Shown piece by piece: positions 7,834 to 15,247 of a stretch of DNA of 24,247 bases. The notes beneath the pieces are model-generated. The model worked only from the letters and a program-made list of their open reading frames with translations. It was not told the origin of the DNA and ran no database searches. The stretch's first letter is position 1; the number at the start of each line of letters is the position of its first letter. The stretch is from Methanomicrobiales archaeon. Its GTDB lineage: Archaea; Halobacteriota; Methanomicrobia; Methanomicrobiales; Methanospirillaceae. The position numbers and the translations under genes were made by a program. The DNA is taken from assembly GCA_012798365.1 (NCBI GenBank), contig JAAZNH010000160.1:1-24247 (forward strand), given 5' to 3'.

Positions 7834-9300
7834 ATGATGGTTAACGAACCGTTGGAAAAAAACCCGACATGGATATGGATACTATTCATGGTCCCGGTTC
7901 TGGGAATTGTCCTCTCATGTCAGCCGGTCATTGCCATGGATGCGTCTCCCAACAGCGATATGATTATCCAGTGTGATGTGCCCGGCAGGATTATCGAAGC
8001 GGGTGAGACTGCAGAATTTGACCTGATTGTCACCAACAATGGCCCTGAGATCTATCGTAAGCTCTGGTTCGAGACCTTTGACGGGAAGCGGCTGGACTGG
8101 AAGATGCGTTTCGAGGATGAATCCGGGGAGATAAACCGGCTCTCGCTTAAAAATGGTGGATCCAAGAACATCACATTTATCGCAGATACCAGTTCAGATA
8201 CCCCTCCCGGAGAATATACTGTCCGGCTCCATATCGGGGACGGATGGTACTGGCTGTACCTGACAATATCCAGGAGCCATAAAGGAGAGAAAGGAACTCT
8301 TGAGCTGAAAGTAGTTGATACTGACGGGGAGAAGGTCAAGGGAGCAACGATTGATCTGATTCCGGAAAAGATATCAACCAAAGCCCAGCGTCTTATGAGT
8401 GCGGCGGACGGGAGTATCTCCGCACTCGTTGCTGACGGGACCTATACCCTGAAGATCACAAAACCCGGTTACATCACTATTGAGAAAAAGGAGGTAATCA
8501 TAAAAGGAGGAATTACCACCAATGCCGGCACCATCATGCTGGAAAAGACCCTTTTTGCCGCGGACCTGGTGGTGAAGTCGCCGATTATTACCACATCCGT
8601 TGGAAAAAAGCCTGTCTACGACATGGTGATAAAAAATACCGGGAAGAGTGATGATACTTTCCGGCTCTCCACGCAGGGGACACCGGAGGGATGGTATATC
8701 CGGTTCCGTGAAGGTGCATCGGACAGTTCGGATATATCGGAACTATTCTTAAAAAGCGGGGAAGACAAGTCGCTTGTAATCGAGGCGATCCCCCCGTATG
8801 GGGTGCAGACCGGAGATTACAACTTCACCGTATGTGCAGAGTCGTCCGAGACAGAATACTCTCAGGACCTTACGGTGAAAATCCGGGGCAACTACGACCT
8901 GAAAGTCTATACTGAGAAATACCGGTATGAGGTCAACAGGGGAGACGCGGTCACATTCCCGCTAACCGTGACCAATGGGGGGAATGCCGGACCGCTCACG
9001 AACGTGAATGTTGATATATCCGCACCCGATGGCTGGAAAGCAGAAATCATCCCGAAAACTGTGGCAAGTATCCCGCCTGGTGAGAAGAATGTCATCTCCA
9101 TCAAGGTTATCCCCCCGGCGAATATCGTGGCCAGCGAGTACAAGATTTCCACGAAAGTGTCATCAGACCAGACCGAAAAGAGCGATGAGTTCCATATCCT
9201 TGTGAAGGAGCAGTCGATGGTTGCCGGGGCCGGCATCCTTGTCCTCGGCCTTGTTGGCGGAGGGGTGTTTTACATGTTCCGGAAATACAAACGGAGGTGA
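7834..9300 (+). CDS. Membrane-anchored NEW3-domain surface protein
   Basis: 488 aa. A hydrophobic N-terminal segment (about 12-34) serves as signal peptide, and a C-terminal helix (about 462-482) followed by RKYKRR anchors it, so most of the chain is outside. Outside there are repeated Ig-like modules of the NEW3/NPCBM-associated type: one at about 40-145, one at about 235-350 and one at about 355-460 (FPLTVTNGGNAGPLTNVNVDISAPDGW). A carboxypeptidase-regulatory-like module lies at about 150-230 (GTLELKVVDTDGEKVKGATI). Such proteins often neighbour ABC-2 genes in methanogens (COG1470-like). It starts directly after the permease stop at ATGATG. The role may be substrate capture or cell-envelope contact; that is inference. 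Confidence 0.82.
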   Translation: MMVNEPLEKNPTWIWILFMVPVLGIVLSCQPVIAMDASPNSDMIIQCDVPGRIIEAGETAEFDLIVTNNGPEIYRKLWFETFDGKRLDWKMRFEDESGEINRLSLKNGGSKNITFIADTSSDTPPGEYTVRLHIGDGWYWLYLTISRSHKGEKGTLELKVVDTDGEKVKGATIDLIPEKISTKAQRLMSAADGSISALVADGTYTLKITKPGYITIEKKEVIIKGGITTNAGTIMLEKTLFAADLVVKSPIITTSVGKKPVYDMVIKNTGKSDDTFRLSTQGTPEGWYIRFREGASDSSDISELFLKSGEDKSLVIEAIPPYGVQTGDYNFTVCAESSETEYSQDLTVKIRGNYDLKVYTEKYRYEVNRGDAVTFPLTVTNGGNAGPLTNVNVDISAPDGWKAEIIPKTVASIPPGEKNVISIKVIPPANIVASEYKISTKVSSDQTEKSDEFHILVKEQSMVAGAGILVLGLVGGGVFYMFRKYKRR

Positions 9301-9302
9301 GG

Positions 9303-10121
9303 ATGATGAAAAGAGTAAGTGTTGCCGTTTCTCTCATAATACTCGCGGTGGTGCTGGCCGGCTGCACTCATCCTGCACCCCCCCAGGTCCCGACTGCTAC
9401 GCCCGTAATTGTGGAATTTTCAGCCCAATCCCCCTCGGAACTCCATAACGCACAAACATCCGTCCCACAACCTGTTACTACTGTTCAGGTCACTGCATCA
9501 AACAAACCGGTCAGGATCTTCAATGGGGAGTATCTCTGGGTTGAGTACCGGATGAATAATTCAGCAATCCTGCCTCCAAATCCCCGCTTGTCGTTTTTTT
9601 ATACTGTTAGGATGGAACGATCCTTCACGAATTATCATGGTATCCCGGCAATCCATGAAAAATATATAACCATTTCAGACTACTCGGAATTGACTGGAGA
9701 TAGTCTCACGCATGTCAAAGACGGAAAAAAGACGGTGGAAAATCTCTATTTTACAGAGTCAACGGACAAATTTCTAGGGGGGACGCGGTTAGAAACGACA
9801 CTGGGTGTGGAAAAAACCCTTGAAGAGCTTTCTGGATTTTATGTACAGCACCAAAAGGAGGATTGTCCCGCTGGCGGGTTGGGCATCATTCCTTTTAGCG
9901 AGATGAATATAATACTCATTGATGATGGATCTGAATCGGTAATAGTACCTTTCGGAACGTATCCTGATGCCCGTAAATATTCAGGAAAATTTAGCGACGG
10001 TACTCCGATTACATTCTGGGTTACTTCGGAGGTTCCCGTTCCGATACAGTTCCAGTTCTCAGACCGGAGGGAGGATGGATTTGATCCACTCGATTTGTAT
10101 GAACTGACCGGTTGGGGATAA
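9303..10121 (+). CDS. Predicted lipoprotein, last gene of the ABC-2 operon
   Basis: 272 aa. The N-terminus (MMKRVSVAVSLIILAVVLAGC) is a lipoprotein signal with lipobox LAGC, Cys 21, followed by a Pro/Thr/Ala-rich tether (THPAPPQVPTATPV). The rest is a globular extracytoplasmic domain rich in strands (EYLWVEYRMNNSAILPPNPRL, TFWVTSEVPVPIQFQFS) without a recognised family. The GGAGGTGA at 9293-9300 overlaps the stop of the NEW3 gene and points to ATG 9303 or 9306 as start; an upstream GTG at 9297 is also in frame. The gene ends in WG-stop, forming one arm of the convergent terminator palindrome. Confidence 0.75.
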   Translation: MMKRVSVAVSLIILAVVLAGCTHPAPPQVPTATPVIVEFSAQSPSELHNAQTSVPQPVTTVQVTASNKPVRIFNGEYLWVEYRMNNSAILPPNPRLSFFYTVRMERSFTNYHGIPAIHEKYITISDYSELTGDSLTHVKDGKKTVENLYFTESTDKFLGGTRLETTLGVEKTLEELSGFYVQHQKEDCPAGGLGIIPFSEMNIILIDDGSESVIVPFGTYPDARKYSGKFSDGTPITFWVTSEVPVPIQFQFSDRREDGFDPLDLYELTGWG

Positions 10122-10174
10122 GCCGACCCATTTTTCCCTTTCTTTGTAAAAAGGAAGTCGGGGTTTTATCCCCA
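10113..10174. terminator. Bidirectional terminator palindrome between convergent genes
   Basis: TGGGGATAA (10113-10121) and TTATCCCCA (10166-10174) are perfect inverted copies, and each inner end is the stop codon of one convergent gene. A second nested pair, CCGAC (10123-10127) and GTCGG (10157-10161), lies inside, together with T-rich and A-rich tracts (10130-10152) usable as oligo-T terminators on both strands. Confidence 0.65.
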
Positions 10175-11893
10175 GACAAATGAGGACGAATCGACGGTGA
10201 GGGGACTCATGAAACGATCCGGGGGTAATGTAAAACCATCCCTCTGAAGAACAACAATCCGCCCCCCCTCATCGACATCATTCATATCATGGGTGATAAT
10301 GATGATGATTTTGTTGTTCAGCTGGTTAATCACGGAATAGATCGATTTTTTTGATTCGATATCGATTGACCGAGTAAATTCATCGAAGATAATGATGGGC
10401 GAATCCCTCAAGATAATTCGCGCAAGGGCAATCTTCTGCTTCTCCCCGCTCGACAGTTTCATTCCCGACTCCCCAACTCTCGTATCATAATGTTCCGGGA
10501 GTTTCACAACAAATTCATGCAACTTCGCCTTCTTTGCGGCCAGAACCATCTCGTCTTCTGTGGCGGATAAATCCCCTAAGAGAATATTTTCGGCGATTGT
10601 ACCATCAAAGATTAACGAATCAGAAAACACGACTGAAACCGATGACCTTAGGGAGTCTTGGTTTATCTCTGAAATATCCCGCCCTTCAAAGGTTATCATG
10701 CCGCTTTCGGGTTTGTACAACCCACACAGGAGTTTTGCTATGGTGGTCTTGCCAGAGCCGTTATCCCCGAGTAGGAAATTGCGGCCCGTTGAAAATGTTG
10801 CACAGAAATCCCGAAGTATTATTCTGCCATCATAGGAAAACGTGACCGATTCAAAATCGATTCTTTTTACAAAAACCGGGAATTGTTCTTCACCGGCATT
10901 ATCTGCTGTGAGATCGAAAATCTCTTTAATCCGGTCATATGAGGCCTGGGAGCTCTTGTAATTATTCCAGTACATCGACAGGGTCTGGACTGGGGAAAAG
11001 AATAACCCCACATATCCAATGAACGCAGTCAGTGTTCCTATGGTTATGGTTCCTTGAATAACTGCCACACTTCCTAAAATCACGATAAGAATGGATGGGA
11101 TTCCGTAAATGAGCATGGTGACAGCACTATTGAGGGATCCAACCTTTACAACATTAATGGACGCACAAGTATAGCGGGATAGATGCTCATTATATCTCCT
11201 GTGCACCCAATCCTCCAATTTGTATACCTTGATCAAGGGAAGGGAAGCATATGCCTCTTTTAAAAAGGACTGCAGATCCGCACTCGCATCAAGGGATGGT
11301 CTTTGCAGGGTTTTGATCCTGTTACCAAAATACCACGAAGATATTACAAACAGAAAAACCGGTAGGAGGATGATAAGCGTGATTTGAGCATTCAGCGAAA
11401 CCATGATCACGACTGGCAGGAAGATTCCCAGAATCGTTACCAGAATCTGGGGGGCGGTGCCGGTAACTGTTTGGATTATGGAATATGCATTCCCTGCGGT
11501 CCTGACCTGTAAATCCCCGGTTTTAAACTGCTGCACGTCATAATATCCGGAACGTTGGACCTTGTTAAGGACACGCGAAGAAAATTCTGTAAATAATGTG
11601 ATATCCAGTCTGCCCTTGATCTGTGCTGATAGGTATTCTGAAAGCGCAGACAGGAGGTAGATCCCGGTCATAAGGAGAAGGACCGGGATCAGCAGGTCTG
11701 TATTCCTGCCGATCAATACCGAATCGATCAGGAACCCCATAATAAGGGGACTCGCGATGGTAAAGAGCATGCCCAGTATATTCAGAATTATGATTCCGGC
11801 AAGAGCCGGGAGATGTGACCTGCTCATCTCCCATAGCAGCCGGTTATACCCAGATACCATTTGAGACGTCATATCTGCAGAGTGCTTTCCCAT
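10166..11893 (-). CDS. ABC exporter of the RiPP cluster (fused membrane and ATPase domains)
   Basis: 575 aa. A six-helix type IV exporter domain (about 25-320) is followed by an ATPase domain (about 340-560). Walker A is GDNGSGKT (376-383), the signature LSSGEKQK (480-487, for LSGGQ), Walker B IIIFDEF (500-506) and H-loop ITHD with H535. The Q-loop site reads VVFSDSLIFD, with Ser for Gln; this FSD form resembles cyclic-peptide exporters of the SyrD/YojI kind. There is no C39 peptidase domain, so it does not itself cut a leader. The ATG at 11893 has GGTGA upstream and overlaps the end of the rSAM gene by 50 bases, so it is in the same operon. Likely job: export of the finished peptide, by position. 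Confidence 0.85.
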   Translation of the reverse strand: MGKHSADMTSQMVSGYNRLLWEMSRSHLPALAGIIILNILGMLFTIASPLIMGFLIDSVLIGRNTDLLIPVLLLMTGIYLLSALSEYLSAQIKGRLDITLFTEFSSRVLNKVQRSGYYDVQQFKTGDLQVRTAGNAYSIIQTVTGTAPQILVTILGIFLPVVIMVSLNAQITLIILLPVFLFVISSWYFGNRIKTLQRPSLDASADLQSFLKEAYASLPLIKVYKLEDWVHRRYNEHLSRYTCASINVVKVGSLNSAVTMLIYGIPSILIVILGSVAVIQGTITIGTLTAFIGYVGLFFSPVQTLSMYWNNYKSSQASYDRIKEIFDLTADNAGEEQFPVFVKRIDFESVTFSYDGRIILRDFCATFSTGRNFLLGDNGSGKTTIAKLLCGLYKPESGMITFEGRDISEINQDSLRSSVSVVFSDSLIFDGTIAENILLGDLSATEDEMVLAAKKAKLHEFVVKLPEHYDTRVGESGMKLSSGEKQKIALARIILRDSPIIIFDEFTRSIDIESKKSIYSVINQLNNKIIIIITHDMNDVDEGGRIVVLQRDGFTLPPDRFMSPLTVDSSSFVWG

Positions 11894-12983
11894 TCAAATC
11901 ACCAGTCAGGGATTCCTCAAGGGCCCTGCAGTCGTTGCAGGCATACCTGAACTCACATGCGGTGCATCGCGGAATTTTTTCAAGACACATGCCCCAGAAC
12001 TTATCAAATCCCTCAGAGTTTTTCCTGAGGAGCTCATAGAGGGGTTGCTCTTTTACCGAACCTAACGAATATCTGCGGAGCATGGGGCATGGCAGGACCT
12101 CCCCTCTCCAAGATACGGTCAGGCTGTTTGCAAGACAGGGATGTTTTTTCTTCATGTGCGTGAACCGGAAAAGGTTAGTCTTCTGGATTTTGGATTTGGA
12201 GATAAGCCGTGAATCGGGCGAAAGCTCTGACGCATCCCTCACGAGACGATCTATCGTTAGATTTTTTGAAGAGCGTATCTGTTTGAGAAATTCTTCCCGT
12301 TCATCCGTAACGAGAAGGAACTGGTGATCAGTACCAATGTGTGCAGGATTGTCAACCTGAATTATGGGTAGCGCTTTTCCTTCAAGATAATCGGCAACCT
12401 CTGCCGAAAACCGGCGGCTGTTAATACTCACAAAGGTCTGTGAAAATTTTTTCTGGGCATACTCCAGCAGTTGTTGTAAAAGCTCCCACTTGAGGGTAAG
12501 ATCCCCCCCCGTGAAGTAAACGGAATCGCAATGGAGATCTGAGAGCCCGTCAATAACCTCTTTCCATTGCTCCTCTTCCAGGGGTGTCCCCTCCTCTTGC
12601 CAGGTGTTGCAGCCTAAACATCCGGAACTACGCCGGATATGGCGGGATCCACAGAACCCGCAGGACAGTTTGCAGGTATTGTTGATCTCGAGGAAAGCTT
12701 TCTCGATAAATGGGGGTTGCCCCGGCTGGTAATCAAGGATGGGTGATCCCAGCCTGAGTTTCTCGATGAAAACTTTCGTAGTATAATAATTCCCGATACA
12801 CCGTTCTTTCATCTCATCAAGCAGGGGCTCATTTGTTGTAAGCTCAACATTATTTTCGCAATTCCTGATTAATTGCGTCTCATATTCGTTCAGGGAATGG
12901 ACATCTCCTTCAATGAGATCATAGATGACACTAGAGTGCTCACCCAGGATCAAGTAGCATTCCGGATTCAGTCTGAAGTACAT
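11844..12983 (-). CDS. Radical SAM/SPASM peptide maturase B
   Basis: 379 aa from the ATG two bases after the stop of maturase A; the frame is open 13 codons further, but those overlap maturase A. The radical SAM motif C-x3-C-x2-C is CKLSCGFC (C104, C108, C111), followed by an unusual extra pair in SSGCLGC (C122, C125). The second SAM motif is YFTGGD (156-161). The SPASM region holds C283, C299, C333, C340, C343, C349, C352 and C369 for auxiliary [4Fe-4S] clusters. The first about 48 residues (YFRLNPECYLILGE...SLNEYETQLI) have the strand-turn pattern of a PqqD-like RiPP recognition element. Such enzymes form thioether or carbon-carbon crosslinks in precursor peptides; the bond made here is unknown. 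Confidence 0.9.
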   Translation of the reverse strand: MYFRLNPECYLILGEHSSVIYDLIEGDVHSLNEYETQLIRNCENNVELTTNEPLLDEMKERCIGNYYTTKVFIEKLRLGSPILDYQPGQPPFIEKAFLEINNTCKLSCGFCGSRHIRRSSGCLGCNTWQEEGTPLEEEQWKEVIDGLSDLHCDSVYFTGGDLTLKWELLQQLLEYAQKKFSQTFVSINSRRFSAEVADYLEGKALPIIQVDNPAHIGTDHQFLLVTDEREEFLKQIRSSKNLTIDRLVRDASELSPDSRLISKSKIQKTNLFRFTHMKKKHPCLANSLTVSWRGEVLPCPMLRRYSLGSVKEQPLYELLRKNSEGFDKFWGMCLEKIPRCTACEFRYACNDCRALEESLTGDLNGKALCRYDVSNGIWV

Positions 12984-12985
12984 AG

Positions 12986-14455
12986 TTAGTCTCCCATCGT
13001 TGTGGATATCGTGGAGAGCCACGTGTAGTATCCCTGCGCAACGGTTTCAGGCAGGCTGGGATTGTTTTCTGCAATCGTAAAGGCCCGCTCGAGACCCTTT
13101 ATCAGATCGTGGTTGGAATTTTTACAAATTTTTGATGAAGGAATGAACTCGCCAGTTCCAGCAAAATCGCAATAACAGATATTGCATAATTTTTGTACCT
13201 TGCAGGAAGGACACAGGTCAAGATGAGACCGGTAATCTTCAACAATTTTGGCAATTCGTGCAAAATCCAGACCGGTCCTGATGTTACAGATCGGAAAGGT
13301 ATGATTGATCCGCTCGCATATGTGATAGTTACCGTCGACATCCACGTAGATTTTACGCCCCGGCAGACAGGTAAACGTATAGGGGATCATAAATGAGGTG
13401 CCATCGATAAGAGCAGGAACCGAGTATAGTATTCTGCCTGCCTGAAGGCCGAATATCTGGTCAAAGAAAGAGTCCACTCCAGCAGAATGCCTGATCTGGT
13501 GGTTGTAGGACTGGAATGCCTTTGCCTCGGTTTTCAGGAATTTCTCATAATCTTCCCGAGAGAACCGCTGGTAAAAAGTGCAACCGTCATTAGGATTTGG
13601 AAGGGAGATAAAAGATATCCGGGGAACCTCTGCACGGTTAAAGAATTCCTGCAGGGCAAATAGATCGCTCTTCCAATCGAACACGCAAATCGCATGACAA
13701 TTCTTATACCCTGCATCCATGATAGGGCGAATATTTTTGATGACGTCGGCAAAAGTACCTGATCCATCATGGTATACACGGTTACGGTTATGCTCAGCTT
13801 CCGGGCCATCCAGGCTGATAGCTATGGAAAAGTCATGCGCCATTAAAAACTCACACTTTTCCCGGTCAAGGAGGGTCCCGTTCGTCGTCATCGTGAACAG
13901 GGCATCAATCTCCGGATATGTCTCTTTAAAATAGGATACGCATTGTTTGATCAGTTGAAAATTTAAAAGTGGCTCCCCGCCATAAAACCCGACCGAGGGT
14001 CTCCGTTGCGGGTTGAATCGTTTTCCCTCTTCAAGCAGGGATGCGTAGTAATCGATAGCAGTTCTGGCAGTCTCAAAATTCATCATCTTATGAGATGGGG
14101 TCCGGGTATTCGGGTACTCATCTGAATAGCAGCAATAACGGCATGCCAGGTTACAGTTTTCAGTAACGCTCAATGTCAACTGTAACAATCCCTCGCGCAG
14201 TATCTGTCTCTTCAGATGCTCTGGTGTAATCTGCTCTTTTGGATACTGGTGAGCATACTGTCGGGCTTTCTCGATTTTTTTCATAAACCGGGAGTTGAAT
14301 ACAGCATCCCTCTGATGATCAGCCGCTTCTTTTTCAAGAGAATCGGTCACGTCATTAGATGTAAGCAGTATTTCAAGGGATGTATTAAGCGGAAATGAGA
14401 TACCGAGAATATTATCAAACCAGTACTTGGTCCCGGATTGAGTTTCGAATTTCAT
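12986..14455 (-). CDS. Radical SAM/SPASM peptide maturase A
   Basis: 489 aa. After an N-terminal region of about 95 residues without a named domain (possible peptide-recognition element, then a basic helix), the radical SAM motif is CNLACRYC (C101, C105, C108), followed by YGGEPLLN (158-165), TTNGTLL (190-196) and SLDGPE (214-219). The C-terminal SPASM/twitch region carries C363, C380, C390, C415, C418, C424, C427, C429 and C444, enough for two auxiliary clusters. The arrangement matches maturases of sactipeptides, ranthipeptides and related peptides. A Shine-Dalgarno (CAGGAGT) lies 9 bases before the ATG. It is the first enzyme gene after the precursor and is only distantly related to maturase B, so two different modifications are likely. 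Confidence 0.92.
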   Translation of the reverse strand: MKFETQSGTKYWFDNILGISFPLNTSLEILLTSNDVTDSLEKEAADHQRDAVFNSRFMKKIEKARQYAHQYPKEQITPEHLKRQILREGLLQLTLSVTENCNLACRYCCYSDEYPNTRTPSHKMMNFETARTAIDYYASLLEEGKRFNPQRRPSVGFYGGEPLLNFQLIKQCVSYFKETYPEIDALFTMTTNGTLLDREKCEFLMAHDFSIAISLDGPEAEHNRNRVYHDGSGTFADVIKNIRPIMDAGYKNCHAICVFDWKSDLFALQEFFNRAEVPRISFISLPNPNDGCTFYQRFSREDYEKFLKTEAKAFQSYNHQIRHSAGVDSFFDQIFGLQAGRILYSVPALIDGTSFMIPYTFTCLPGRKIYVDVDGNYHICERINHTFPICNIRTGLDFARIAKIVEDYRSHLDLCPSCKVQKLCNICYCDFAGTGEFIPSSKICKNSNHDLIKGLERAFTIAENNPSLPETVAQGYYTWLSTISTTMGD

Positions 14456-14497
14456 TCTTCTGACTCCTGATAATTCCAGTTAGAGAAAAGGAGAGAA

Positions 14498-14516
14498 CAC
14501 CCCTTAATGGGGGGGC
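14498..14516 (-). terminator. Small GC hairpin between precursor and maturase genes
   Basis: On the minus strand CCCC and GGGG (14509-14512 and 14500-14503 on plus coordinates) flank a 5-base loop, followed within 12 bases by the pyrimidine-rich CTCCTTTTCTC. It lies in the 234-base gap between the precursor stop and maturase A. Its position fits a partial terminator or RNA-stability element that would give more precursor than enzyme, as in many peptide operons. The rest of the gap holds no convincing gene. Confidence 0.4.
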
Positions 14517-14689
14517 TATTCTGCTCTTGGAAGCTGTTTCGTTCCTGGCTGCCGGGAATCAGGCAATACTGCTAGCGATCTCTTTGATGCCAGTCTTAAT
14601 TTAATCTCTGTTCACAGCACTCCTTTTCATTATTCGACGAGCAGTTCTTCAAATCTCCTTATTTCAAAGACCTGTGAAGGGAGACAGAA

Positions 14690-14827
14690 TTACCAGTACG
14701 GGGTGTTGGTCCGCTTGTTGAAATTTGTGGACTGTAACGGCTGCTGGGCCGGATTGCCACACATGCAAATGCATGCACCGCAGTATGGTCCGCGAACGAT
14801 CGAGTCTTCAGTCTGGATAGTTTCCAT
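14690..14827 (-). CDS. Cys-rich RiPP precursor peptide, 45 aa
   Basis: A 46-codon ORF (45 aa) with an excellent ribosome binding site, directly upstream of two radical SAM/SPASM genes on the same strand. The first 14 residues are a short acidic leader-like part (METIQTEDSIVRGP). Residues 15-26 form the Cys block YCGACICMCGNP, with cysteines at 16, 19, 21 and 23 (C-x2-C-x-C-x-C). The remaining 19 residues (AQQPLQSTNFNKRTNTPYW) contain no Cys but an F-N-K triplet and end in an aromatic pair. Function inferred: substrate of the neighbouring maturases, then exported by the ABC protein. I cannot place it in a named precursor family. It is too short for ordinary gene calling and would easily be missed. 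Confidence 0.85.
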   Translation of the reverse strand: METIQTEDSIVRGPYCGACICMCGNPAQQPLQSTNFNKRTNTPYW

Positions 14828-14835
14828 TTTTTATT

Positions 14836-14840
14836 CCTCC
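14836..14840 (-). promoter_or_regulatory. Strong ribosome binding site of the peptide precursor
   Basis: On the minus strand CGGAGGAATAAAAA precedes the ATG; GGAGG ends 8 bases before it. It decides the start of the 45-aa ORF and argues that the ORF is really translated, since random short ORFs rarely carry such a site. It also implies a transcript with a leader of some tens of bases, unlike the leaderless starts at 4324 and 15278. Confidence 0.75.
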
Positions 14841-14859
14841 GTTGTGTTTACAATACCAG

Positions 14860-14911
14860 AGGCAAAAAAGACAAAGTCATAAATATGGATATGACAATTA
14901 TGTTTTTGCCT
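14860..14911. promoter_or_regulatory. Nested palindrome in the precursor promoter (diverged operator copy F)
   Basis: Outer arms AGGCAAAAA (14860-14868) and TTTTTGCCT (14903-14911) and inner arms GTCAT (14876-14880) and ATGAC (14891-14895) share exactly one centre, at 14885.5. Read on the minus strand the inner part is TGTCAT-N10-ATGACT with core ATCCATA, a diverged version of the TGTMAA-N10-TTKACR element, again preceded by an AT-rich ACATAATT. It lies about 50 bases upstream of the precursor ATG, where the promoter must be. Confidence 0.6.
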
Positions 14912-14921
14912 ACGGGCAGGC

Positions 14922-14958
14922 ATGGGTTCGTCAAGTGTGCAAACTGATGTGAACCCAT
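14922..14958. repeat. Inverted repeat upstream of the precursor promoter
   Basis: ATGGGTTC (14922-14929) and GAACCCAT (14951-14958) are perfect inverted copies separated by 21 bases. It begins 10 bases from the outer arm of the nested palindrome. It has no oligo-T tail, so it is more likely a protein-binding site or chance structure than a terminator. The stretch from 14959 to 15037 is very AT-rich and shows no gene. Confidence 0.4.
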
Positions 14959-15037
14959 CCTACACTTTTAACGTTTTATTTTATACTATTTATACTGATA
15001 CCATGCGATATATTTATTTTAAATTGGAGATTAAATT

Positions 15038-15066
15038 AATATATTGTAAACTTCCATACATTTACG
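15038..15066 (+). promoter_or_regulatory. TATA box fused to inverted-repeat operator (copy B)
   Basis: AATATATT (15038-15045) shares its last T with TGTAAA (15045-15050), spacer CTTCCATACA, TTTACG (15061-15066). The spacing is identical to copies A, C and D. No convincing start codon follows; only a 24-codon ORF at 15103 and an unsupported ORF at 15168 lie before copy C, 210 bases downstream. It may drive an upstream transcript of the regulator or act as a second binding site in tandem with copy C. Confidence 0.55.
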
Positions 15067-15247
15067 TCGCTGGGGAAACTGGGGTGCCCTCCCCTGAGTG
15101 TCAATGGAGCGCGAAGTGATACCTACCCCTCACACAACGTGTAACCAAACAACTGGAAGTTTTTACAATGTCAAATAAGAAAAATGGCAAGACAATTTCA
15201 TCCCGCTCCAAATGGATTGTGGAAGAACCGGAATTCGTTCCTATTAT

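Noticed and set aside
14596..14652. 18-aa TTG-started minus-strand ORF with three Cys and a nearby AAGGAG, considered as a second precursor
   Set aside because: The ribosome binding site is only two bases from a rare start codon and the ORF is very short; no support beyond Cys content.
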